Assembly: GCF_003254505.1 (NCBI RefSeq)
Contig: NZ_QFYP01000001.1
Span: forward strand, 1,658,001 to 1,722,000
From: Phenylobacterium hankyongense
GTDB taxonomy: Bacteria > Pseudomonadota > Alphaproteobacteria > Caulobacterales > Caulobacteraceae
Length of the DNA stretch: 64,000 bases
Direction: 5' to 3'
Shown piece after piece: positions 25,066 to 32,080 of this stretch. The notes beneath the pieces are model-generated. The model was not told the DNA's origin and made no database searches. It saw only the letters and a list, made by a program, of their open reading frames with translations. The first letter of the stretch is position 1, and each line of letters opens with the position of its first letter. A program made the position numbers and the translations under genes.

Positions 25066-27273
25066 CTACGTCTTCACCAGCGGCAGGCTGGTGGTCGGGG
25101 CCTGGCCCATGGCGAGGAGGGCGTTGGCGACCGCCGGGCCGATCACCGGGGTGCCGGGCTCGCCGACGCCGCTGGGCGGGTTGGCGGAGGGGACGATGTA
25201 GGTCTCCACGCTCGGCGCCTCGGAGTGGCGCAGCACCCGGTAGCTGTCGAAGTTGTGCTGCTCCACCTGGCCGTCCTTCAGCGTGATCTTGCCGAACATC
25301 GCCCCGGACAGGCCGTAGCAGGTGCCGCCTTCCATCTGGGCGGCGATCTGGTCGGGCGAGATCGCCGTGCCGCAGTCGATGGCGGTGACCACGCGGCCGA
25401 CCTTGGGCTGGCCATTCACCAGCTTCACCTCGGCGACCTGGGCGACCACCGAGCCGAAGCTTTCGTGCACCGCCACGCCGCGGGTCCAGCCCGCCGGCGC
25501 GGGGGTCGTCCAGCCGGCCTTCTCGGCGGCCAGGTTCAGCACCGCCAGGTGCCGGTTGGCCCCGGCCTTGGTGTAGAGCGCACGGCGGTAGTCCACCGGG
25601 TCCTTGCCGGCCTTCTTCGCCAGCTGGTCGATGGTGTGCTCCATGACGAAGGCGGTGTGGGTCGCCCCCACCGAGCGCCACCAGAGCACCGGCACCCCGA
25701 CGTCGGGCAGCATCAGCTGGGCGTCGACCACCGGAGTCGCCTTCAGGTAGGGCGAGCCCTTGGCGCCCTCGACGGCGGTCTCGTCCAGCTTGCCGCCGCC
25801 CATCGGCGAGCCCTTCATGATCGACTGGCTGACGATCCGGTGGCGCCAGGTGGCCGGGTAGCCGTCCTGGTCGACGGTGACCCGCACCGCGTGGTGGATC
25901 AGCGGCCGGTAGTAGCCGCCGGCCATGTCGTCCTCGCGGGTCCAGATCAGCTTCACCGGCCGGCCCTTGCCCACGTGCTTGGCGACGTGGACGCACTCGG
26001 CGACATAGTCCGACTGGAAGTTGGCGCGACGGCCGAAGCTGCCGCCGGCGTACAGCGTCTCCACCTGGACCGCGCCCGGCAACGTGCCGACGATCTTGGC
26101 GGTGTTGAGCTGGTCCATGGTCGGGATCTGCGAGCCGTGGATCAGCTTCGCGGAGTTGCCGTCGACGATGGCCACGCAGTTCAGCGGCTCCATCGTGGCG
26201 TGGGCGAGGTAGGGGAAGTCGTAGGTGGTCTCCAGCGCCGCGGTCCCGCCGGCCGCCTTGGCCGCATCGCCGGCGCTCTGGAACGCCTGCCACTTGAGGT
26301 CGCCGGCCTGGCCCTTGCCGGCGGCGAGGTCGGCGTACCAGCTCTGGATCTGGTCGGAGCCGCGCTTCTCGGCCTTGGACTCGTCCCAGTTCACCTTCAG
26401 CGCGTCGCGGCCCTGGCGGGCGGCGTAGGTGGTCTCGGCCACCACCGCCACGCCGGTGGGGATCTGGAAGACGTCGACCACGCCGGGCGTCGCGCGGGCC
26501 GCCTTGTCGTCGAAGGAGGCGACCTTGGCGCCGAACCGCGTCGGGTGCGCCACCATGGCGGTCAGCATGTTCGGCAGGTGGACGTCCTGGGTGTAGCGCG
26601 CGGTGCCGTCGCTCTTCGACTGGCTGTCCTTGCGCCGCACCCGGTCGGTGCCGATCAGGGTGAAGGTCTTGGGGTCCTTCAGCACCGGCTTCTGCGGCGG
26701 GGTGATCTTGCCGGCCTCGGCGATCAGCGGGGCGAAGCCGGAGGTCTTGCCGCTCTTGGCGTGGGTCAGGACGCCGTTCTGCACGGTGATCTCGGCGGCC
26801 GGCACGTTCCAGGTCTTGGCCGCGGCCTGCACGAACATCGCGCGCGCGGCGGCGCCGGCGGTGCGCAGCTGCGTCCAGGAGTTGGAGATGGCCGAGGAGC
26901 CGCCGGTGCCCTGCACGCCCATCAGCCCGTTGGCGTAGACCTTGGCGATAGCCGGCGCGAAGGCGACGCGGACCTTGGCCCAGTCGGCGTCGAGCTCCTC
27001 GGCGGCGAGGGCGGCGAGGCCGGCGTGGTTGCCCTGGCCGAACTCGATGTGCTTGGACATCACCGTCACCCAGCCGTCGGGCGAGAACTTCAGGAACGGC
27101 CCGAACGGGCCGAAGTCGGTCTTCGCGCCGAGGCTCAGCACGTCGCCCATCAGGTGCGGCGAACAGCCGACCAGCAGGGCGCCGCCGGCCACGGTCGCGC
27201 CGACAGCCAGGGCTTCGCGGCGGGTCTTGCCGCGGGATTTCGAGACGTCGATGGCCTTCAGGGGCTTGTTCAT
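25066..27273 (-). CDS. iorB: molybdenum hydroxylase large subunit (isoquinoline 1-oxidoreductase beta-like)
   Basis: The protein has 735 residues, starting at the ATG at 27273 behind GAGGAGCG. The N terminus KSRGKTRREALAVGATVAGGALLVGC is a twin-arginine-type signal with a lipobox-like Cys, so the enzyme is probably exported folded. The body belongs to the xanthine dehydrogenase/IorB family: EFGQGNHAGLAALAAEELDAD, GTGGSSAISNSW, ATMEPLNCVAIVDG, GGSFGRRANFQSDYVAE, and the C-terminal GVGEPGTPVIGPAVANAL with the catalytic Glu. It needs molybdopterin cytosine dinucleotide and a 2Fe-2S subunit, encoded directly upstream. The substrate is an N-heterocycle or aldehyde, unknown. Confidence 0.92.
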   Translation of the reverse strand: MNKPLKAIDVSKSRGKTRREALAVGATVAGGALLVGCSPHLMGDVLSLGAKTDFGPFGPFLKFSPDGWVTVMSKHIEFGQGNHAGLAALAAEELDADWAKVRVAFAPAIAKVYANGLMGVQGTGGSSAISNSWTQLRTAGAAARAMFVQAAAKTWNVPAAEITVQNGVLTHAKSGKTSGFAPLIAEAGKITPPQKPVLKDPKTFTLIGTDRVRRKDSQSKSDGTARYTQDVHLPNMLTAMVAHPTRFGAKVASFDDKAARATPGVVDVFQIPTGVAVVAETTYAARQGRDALKVNWDESKAEKRGSDQIQSWYADLAAGKGQAGDLKWQAFQSAGDAAKAAGGTAALETTYDFPYLAHATMEPLNCVAIVDGNSAKLIHGSQIPTMDQLNTAKIVGTLPGAVQVETLYAGGSFGRRANFQSDYVAECVHVAKHVGKGRPVKLIWTREDDMAGGYYRPLIHHAVRVTVDQDGYPATWRHRIVSQSIMKGSPMGGGKLDETAVEGAKGSPYLKATPVVDAQLMLPDVGVPVLWWRSVGATHTAFVMEHTIDQLAKKAGKDPVDYRRALYTKAGANRHLAVLNLAAEKAGWTTPAPAGWTRGVAVHESFGSVVAQVAEVKLVNGQPKVGRVVTAIDCGTAISPDQIAAQMEGGTCYGLSGAMFGKITLKDGQVEQHNFDSYRVLRHSEAPSVETYIVPSANPPSGVGEPGTPVIGPAVANALLAMGQAPTTSLPLVKT

Positions 27274-27284
27274 GGTCGCGCTCC

Positions 27285-27776
27285 TCAGGCTTGCGGCAGG
27301 GGCAGGGTGGGCGCGGTGACCGTCACCGGCGGCAGGCCGGCGGCCTCCTTGATGGCGGCGCGGATGCGCTGGTAGGTGCCGCAGCGGCAGATGTTGCCGT
27401 CCATGGCCGCGGCGATCTCGTCGTCCGAGGGCTTGGGGTTCTGGGCCAGCAGGGCCGCGGCGCTCATCAGCTGGCCGGACTGGCAGTAGCCGCACTGCGG
27501 CACGTCGTGCTTCACCCAGGCCACCTGCAGGGGGTGGTTTCCCCCGAAGCTTTCGACGGTGGTGATCTTGGCCGCGCCGACCACCGAGATCGGGGTCGAG
27601 CAGGAGCGGATCGGCTGGCCGTCCATCTGCACCGTGCAGGCGCCGCACTGGCCGACGCCGCAGCCGTACTTGGAGCCGGTCAGCCCCAGTTCATCGCGCA
27701 GCACCCACAACAGGGGCGTCTCCGGCGTGGCCTTCACCTGATAGGCCTTGCCGTTCACATCCAGAGTGGTCGCCAT
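27285..27776 (-). CDS. iorA: 2Fe-2S subunit of molybdenum hydroxylase (isoquinoline 1-oxidoreductase alpha-like)
   Basis: The protein has 163 residues with eight cluster cysteines in the family order: [23 protein letters not shown] for the plant-ferredoxin-type cluster, and [12 protein letters not shown] ... [12 protein letters not shown] for the helical cluster near the large subunit. It shuttles electrons out of the molybdenum centre. It lies 11 bases upstream of the large subunit, same strand, as one operon. A cytochrome c gene is divergent and may be the electron acceptor. Confidence 0.95.
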   Translation of the reverse strand: MATTLDVNGKAYQVKATPETPLLWVLRDELGLTGSKYGCGVGQCGACTVQMDGQPIRSCSTPISVVGAAKITTVESFGGNHPLQVAWVKHDVPQCGYCQSGQLMSAAALLAQNPKPSDDEIAAAMDGNICRCGTYQRIRAAIKEAAGLPPVTVTAPTLPLPQA

Positions 27777-27902
27777 CGCCCGATCCTTCGAACCATCAAT
27801 AGACCATCCTAACGCCGTTCAGACCGCCCGGTAAATGCGCGGCCTGTGGCGGCGCAGCTGAAGTCCCGCTAAGCCTTCGTCGACGAATTTCAGGAGATCC
27901 GC

Positions 27903-28253
27903 ATGGTCCGCTACGCCGCCGCAGCCGCCGTCCTGGCCCTCAGCCTCGCCGGCCCGGCCTTCGCCGCCGACGGCGGCCAGCTTTTCGCCATGCAGTGCAA
28001 GATGTGCCACCAGGCCGCCAGCACCGCCATGGCGCCGTCGCTGACCGGCGTCGTCGGGCGCAAGATCGCCTCGGCCGCCGACTTCACCTACTCCCCGGCC
28101 CTGAAGGGCAAGGCGGGGACCTGGACCGCGGCCAACCTCGACGCCTTCCTGAAATCGCCCGCGGCGTTCGCGCCCGGCACGAAGATGCCGATCTCGGTGC
28201 CCTCCGACGAAAACCGCGCGGCGATCATCGACTACCTGAAGACCCTGAAGTAG
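27903..28253 (+). CDS. small soluble cytochrome c (class I)
   Basis: The protein has 116 residues with a signal peptide ending in AFAAD (about residue 22). It has one haem site CKMCH near residue 33, the downstream APSLTGVVGRK segment, and the axial Met in PGTKMPISVPSD. It is a periplasmic monohaem cytochrome like mitochondrial cytochrome c. Divergence from the iorAB genes suggests that it accepts electrons from that exported hydroxylase. It may be cotranscribed with the next gene 11 bases downstream. Confidence 0.92.
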   Translation: MVRYAAAAAVLALSLAGPAFAADGGQLFAMQCKMCHQAASTAMAPSLTGVVGRKIASAADFTYSPALKGKAGTWTAANLDAFLKSPAAFAPGTKMPISVPSDENRAAIIDYLKTLK

Positions 28254-28264
28254 CGCCTGGCGGC

Positions 28265-29149
28265 ATGGACGCCTTTCCCGCCTTCTTCCCGCTCGCCGGC
28301 CGAACGGTGGTGATCGCCGGCGCGGGCGAGGCGGCGGCGGTCAAGGCGCGGCTGTTCGAGGGCTCGCCGGCGCGCATTGTCCGGCTCGAGGGCGACGCAG
28401 CCCTGGACGCCAGCGCCTACGCCGGCGCGGCCCTGGCCTTCGTCGCCTCGGCCGACGACGTGTTCGCTGAGGGCGCGGCGGCGGCGGCGCGGGCGGCGCA
28501 CGTGCCGGTCAACGTCGTCGACCGCCCGGCGCTCTGCGACTTCACCACCCCCGCCGTGATCGACCGCGGCGAGGTGGTGGCGGCGATCGGCACCGGCGGC
28601 GCCTCGCCGATGCTGGCCACCCTGCTGCGCCACGACATCGAGGCCCGCGTGCCGCAAGGCGCCGGCCGGGTGGCGGCGCTGTTCCGCAGCCTGCAGGACG
28701 AGGTGCGCCAGGCCCTGCCCGAGCCGCACCGCCGGCGCGCCTTCCTGCGCGCGGCGCTGACCGGCCGGGCGGCGGAGGCGGCCATGGCCGGCGACATGGA
28801 GCGCGCCGAGTCGCTGCTGCGCGCGGCGCTGGCCAGCGATGCGCCAGCGCCAGGCCTCGTGCAGTTCATCGACGCCCGCGGCCCCGCCGACCTCTTGACC
28901 CTGCGCGCCGCCCGGGCGCTGGCGGCCGCCGACGTGCTGGTCTGCGATCCGGACGCGGACGAGGAGGTGCTGGGCCTGGCCCGCCGCGACGCCGAGCGCC
29001 TGGCCCCGCAGAGTTCGGAGCGGCTCGCCGACCTGGCCGCCCAAGGCCGACGGGTGGCGCGCCTGATCGTCGGCACCCACTGGCGCGCCGAGCACGCCGC
29101 CCTCGACGCCGCTGGCGTCGACACGGAAGTCCTGCCGATCGCTGGCTAA
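28265..29149 (+). CDS. CysG-like protein: precorrin-2 dehydrogenase domain plus degenerate methyltransferase domain
   Basis: The protein has 294 residues. Residues about 1-105 form an NAD-binding fold (RTVVIAGAGEAAAVKARLFEGSPARIV ... VNVVDRPALCDFTTPAVIDRG), as in siroheme synthase N-terminal domains. Residues 115-190 form the dimerisation helix region (GTGGASPMLATLLRHDIEARVPQGAGRVAALF). The last 100 residues resemble a SUMT methyltransferase (FIDARGPADLLTLRAARALAAADVLVCDPD), but the glycine-rich VGxGPGD motif is changed and the domain is far shorter than the usual 240 residues. It probably keeps only the dehydrogenase/chelatase role in siroheme synthesis. Confidence 0.83.
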   Translation: MDAFPAFFPLAGRTVVIAGAGEAAAVKARLFEGSPARIVRLEGDAALDASAYAGAALAFVASADDVFAEGAAAAARAAHVPVNVVDRPALCDFTTPAVIDRGEVVAAIGTGGASPMLATLLRHDIEARVPQGAGRVAALFRSLQDEVRQALPEPHRRRAFLRAALTGRAAEAAMAGDMERAESLLRAALASDAPAPGLVQFIDARGPADLLTLRAARALAAADVLVCDPDADEEVLGLARRDAERLAPQSSERLADLAAQGRRVARLIVGTHWRAEHAALDAAGVDTEVLPIAG

Positions 29150-29216
29150 TATATTATCCGGGTATTATTGACTCGGAATTCTACCGGGGTAAAAAGGCGC
29201 GCAGCTGGAGGCGCGC

Positions 29217-30269
29217 ATGTCCGGTCCCTTTCCCGAAGCCAAGGTCGACGCCGTCGACCGCGCCCTGATGGCGGCGTTCGGTACGAACGTCCTCGACTCC
29301 GTCGCACCGCTGTCCGGCGGCTTATCCGGCGCGGCGATCTACCGGATCCGGGTCGGCGCCGTGCCCTATCTGCTGCGGATCGAGGGCGCCCGCGACGCCT
29401 TCCGCGATCCGGTGCGCGGCTACGCCTGCATGCGCGCCGCAGCCTCCGCCTTCGTGGCGCCGCGCGTCCGCTACGCCGACGCGGACGATGGCGTGGCGAT
29501 CATGGAGTTCATCGCCGAACGCTCGCTGACGCTGGACTACCCGGGCCCGCGCATCGCCCTGGTCACCGAGGCGGCGCAGACGCTTCGGGCGCTGCACGAG
29601 ACGCCCGGCTTTCCGCCGCTGGTGGACTACATGGACGGCGTCGCCGCCATGGTCGGGCATCTGGGCGCGTGGAGTCTGGCCGGGCCCGGCAAGGCCGCCG
29701 CCGAGCTGCACGCGCGGCTGGCCGACGCCTATCGCAGCGACCCCGCGGACCTGGTCTCCAGCCACAACGACCTCAATCCGCGCAACATCCTCTACGACGG
29801 CGCGCGGCTATGGCTGGTGGATTGGGAGTCGGCGTTCCGGGCGGACCGGTTCGTCGACCTCGCCTGCCTGGCGAACTTCCTGACCACCTCGCCGGAAGAG
29901 GAGGAGGCCCTGCTGCGGGTCTACTTCGGCCGGCCCCCGGACGAGATCGGTCGGGCGCGGCTCCTGGTGATGCGGCAGGTCAACCACCTGTTCTACGCCC
30001 TGTCGTTCCTGAGCACCGTCGCGCCGGCCCAAGCGGAGACGGAGGCCACGTCGCCGGCGCTGGCCGACCTGCACCAGGCGCTTGGCGTCGGCGAGTTCGA
30101 CCTCGCGCGCCCGGCGAACCGGCTGACCTACGCTGAAAGCCGGCTGGACGCCGCCCGCGCCGGGATGGCCACGGAGGCCTTCCAGCGGGCGTCGGAACGC
30201 CTGTCCCAGCTCTCGTCATCGCCCGGCTCGTCCGGGCGACCCAGCCCGCAGCCGCTCGGCTGCAGCTGA
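29217..30269 (+). CDS. aminoglycoside/choline-kinase-like phosphotransferase
   Basis: The protein has 350 residues behind GGAGGCGCGC. The N-terminal lobe shows APLSGGLSGAAIYRIRVGAVPYLLRI (nucleotide loop and Lys/Arg strand). The catalytic loop SHNDLNPRNILYDG, with Asp and Asn, and the metal-binding LWLVDWESAF are the Brenner motif and DFG-equivalent of APH/ChoK kinases. The substrate may be choline, thiamine or a sugar amine. The final 15 residues (SPGSSGRPSPQPLGCS) are read from an intergenic repeat that begins at 30212, so the C terminus seems to have been extended by repeat invasion. An AT-rich 70-base segment precedes the gene. Confidence 0.85.
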   Translation: MSGPFPEAKVDAVDRALMAAFGTNVLDSVAPLSGGLSGAAIYRIRVGAVPYLLRIEGARDAFRDPVRGYACMRAAASAFVAPRVRYADADDGVAIMEFIAERSLTLDYPGPRIALVTEAAQTLRALHETPGFPPLVDYMDGVAAMVGHLGAWSLAGPGKAAAELHARLADAYRSDPADLVSSHNDLNPRNILYDGARLWLVDWESAFRADRFVDLACLANFLTTSPEEEEALLRVYFGRPPDEIGRARLLVMRQVNHLFYALSFLSTVAPAQAETEATSPALADLHQALGVGEFDLARPANRLTYAESRLDAARAGMATEAFQRASERLSQLSSSPGSSGRPSPQPLGCS

Positions 30270-30330
30270 AGATCGACCCTGGGTTGGGTCCCCCGGACCG
30301 CCTTCGGCGACCGGAGGATGACGACCCCAG
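30212..30330. repeat. paired hairpin repeat (GTCATCGCCCGG family)
   Basis: The left half contains GTCATCGCCCGG-CTCGT-CCGGGCGACCCAG (stem 30220-30239). The right half contains the inverse order CTGGGTTGGGTCCCCCGG ... GGAGGATGACGA. The element overlaps the last codons of the phosphotransferase gene and fills the space up to the convergent transporter. A bidirectional terminator role is possible. Confidence 0.65.
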
Positions 30331-30334
30331 TACG

Positions 30335-32014
30335 TCAGCGGTCCAGCGGCCGGTCCTTGGTCTCCGGCAGGAACAGCAGGCAGACCACCACCGCGATCAG
30401 GGTGAAGCCGAACGGGTACCAGAGGCCCGAATAGATGTTGCCCACCGCGGTGACGATGGCGAAGGCGGTGAAGGGCACGAAGCCGCCCACCCAGCCGGTG
30501 CCGATGTTGTAGGGCAGCGACATGGCCGTGTAGCGGATCCGGGTCGGGAACAGCTCCACCAGGCAGGCGGCCATCGGCCCGTAGAGGGCGGCGGCGGCGA
30601 CCACGAACAGCACCAGCACGCCGAACGCGCCCAGATAGTTGATCCGCGCCGGATCGGCCTTGGCCGGATAGCCGGCGCCGGACAGACCGGCCTTGATGCG
30701 GCCTTCGCCCGCGGTCTTCACCGCCTTGGCGACGTCCTTGGGCAGGCCCGAGGCGCTGGGCGTGGCGATGGCGTTGGCGCCGATCCGCACCACGGCGGGC
30801 GCGCCGGCCGGTCCGGCCTCGTTGCGGTAGGAGACCCCGGCGTTGGCCAGCGTGCTCTTGGCGATGTCGCAGGAGGAGGTGAAGCTGGCCTTGCCGACGG
30901 GATCGAACTGCAGGCTGCAGTCGGCGGGATCGGCGACCACCACGATGGGGGTGCGCGCCTCGGCCTCCGACAGCGCCGGGTTCAGCGTCTTGGTCAGCAT
31001 GTGGAAGCCGGGGAAGTAGGCGATCAGCATCAACGTCATGCCGAACAGCATCACCGGCTTGCGGCCGACCCGGTCGGAGAGCGCGCCGAACGCCACATAG
31101 CCCACCGCGCTGACGGCGGTGGCGGCGACCATCAGCCAGTTGATGATGGCGGGGTCGACCTTCAGGAATTTCTCCATGAAGGTCTGGATGTAGAAGAAGG
31201 TGGTGTACCAGACCGCGCCCTGGGCGAACATGATCGCCACCAGCGCCAGCAGCACCACCTTGAGGTTCGCCCACTGGCCGAAGGCCTCGGCGAACGGCGC
31301 CTTGGAGCCCTCGCCCTCAGCCTTCATCTTGGCGAAGGCCGGGCTCTCGGAGAGCTTCAGGCGCATGAAGATCGACACCGCCAGGAGGCCGGCCGAGAAC
31401 AGGAACGGCACGCGCCAGCCCCAGGCGTCGAAGGCCGTCGGCCCGAAGGCGTGGCCCACCACCACCCGGGTCGCCAGGATCACGAGCAGGGCGGAGAACA
31501 GGCCGAAGGCGGCGGAGGACTGCACCCAGCTGGTCGAGCGGCCGCGGGCGCCCGGCGGCGCATGCTCGGCGACGTAGATCGCGGCCCCGCCGTATTCGCC
31601 GCCGAGCGCGAAGCCCTGCACGATCCGCATCAGCACCAGCAGCGCCGGCGCGATGATCCCGGCCTGGGCGTAGCTGGGCAGCACGCCGATGGCCACAGTC
31701 GCCCCGCCCATCAGCACCACGGTGACCAGGAAGGCGCCCTTGCGCCCGACCCGGTCGCCGATCCGGCCGAACACCAGCGCGCCCAGCGGGCGGAAGGCGA
31801 AGCCGGTGCCGAACAGCGCCAGCGCGGCGATGTAGCCGGCGGTCTCCGGAAGCCCGGAGAAGAAGGTCTTGGAGATGACCTGGGTCAGGCTGCCGAAGAC
31901 GAAGAAGTCGTACCACTCGAAGGTGGTCCCGGCGGCCGAGGCCGCCACCACGGTGCGCAGGCCGACGGCCTTTGCGACCGGCGCGCCGGCGGTTTCCGCG
32001 GCGATCTCCGCCAT
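30335..32014 (-). CDS. MFS transporter, metabolite:H+ symporter (MHS) family, with periplasmic insertion
   Basis: The protein has 559 residues from the ATG at 32014 (GGAAGGAACAAGC upstream). It has 12 predicted membrane helices, with MHS signatures TTFEWYDFFVFGSL in TM1, GRIGDRVGRKGAF in loop 2-3, RIVQGFALGGEYGGAAIYVAEHAPPGARG, and GALSDRVGRKPVM after TM8. MHS members import organic acids, betaine or proline with protons. About 115 residues (341-460) are inserted between TM9 and TM10; typical family members are about 440 residues. The insertion holds two Cys residues (366, 382), looks soluble and would face the periplasm. The substrate is unknown. Confidence 0.88.
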   Translation of the reverse strand: MAEIAAETAGAPVAKAVGLRTVVAASAAGTTFEWYDFFVFGSLTQVISKTFFSGLPETAGYIAALALFGTGFAFRPLGALVFGRIGDRVGRKGAFLVTVVLMGGATVAIGVLPSYAQAGIIAPALLVLMRIVQGFALGGEYGGAAIYVAEHAPPGARGRSTSWVQSSAAFGLFSALLVILATRVVVGHAFGPTAFDAWGWRVPFLFSAGLLAVSIFMRLKLSESPAFAKMKAEGEGSKAPFAEAFGQWANLKVVLLALVAIMFAQGAVWYTTFFYIQTFMEKFLKVDPAIINWLMVAATAVSAVGYVAFGALSDRVGRKPVMLFGMTLMLIAYFPGFHMLTKTLNPALSEAEARTPIVVVADPADCSLQFDPVGKASFTSSCDIAKSTLANAGVSYRNEAGPAGAPAVVRIGANAIATPSASGLPKDVAKAVKTAGEGRIKAGLSGAGYPAKADPARINYLGAFGVLVLFVVAAAALYGPMAACLVELFPTRIRYTAMSLPYNIGTGWVGGFVPFTAFAIVTAVGNIYSGLWYPFGFTLIAVVVCLLFLPETKDRPLDR

Positions 32015-32080
32015 GCTTGTTCCTTCCCCGATTTGCGCAAGCTCTAACACCGCTTCGCAAGGCGTTGAAAGGCGCGACGC

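Noticed and set aside
25225-27375. 716-residue plus-strand frame opposite the molybdenum hydroxylase
   Set aside because: It is a GC-bias shadow of a clear minus-strand gene, with His/Arg/Gly/Leu-rich low-complexity translation.
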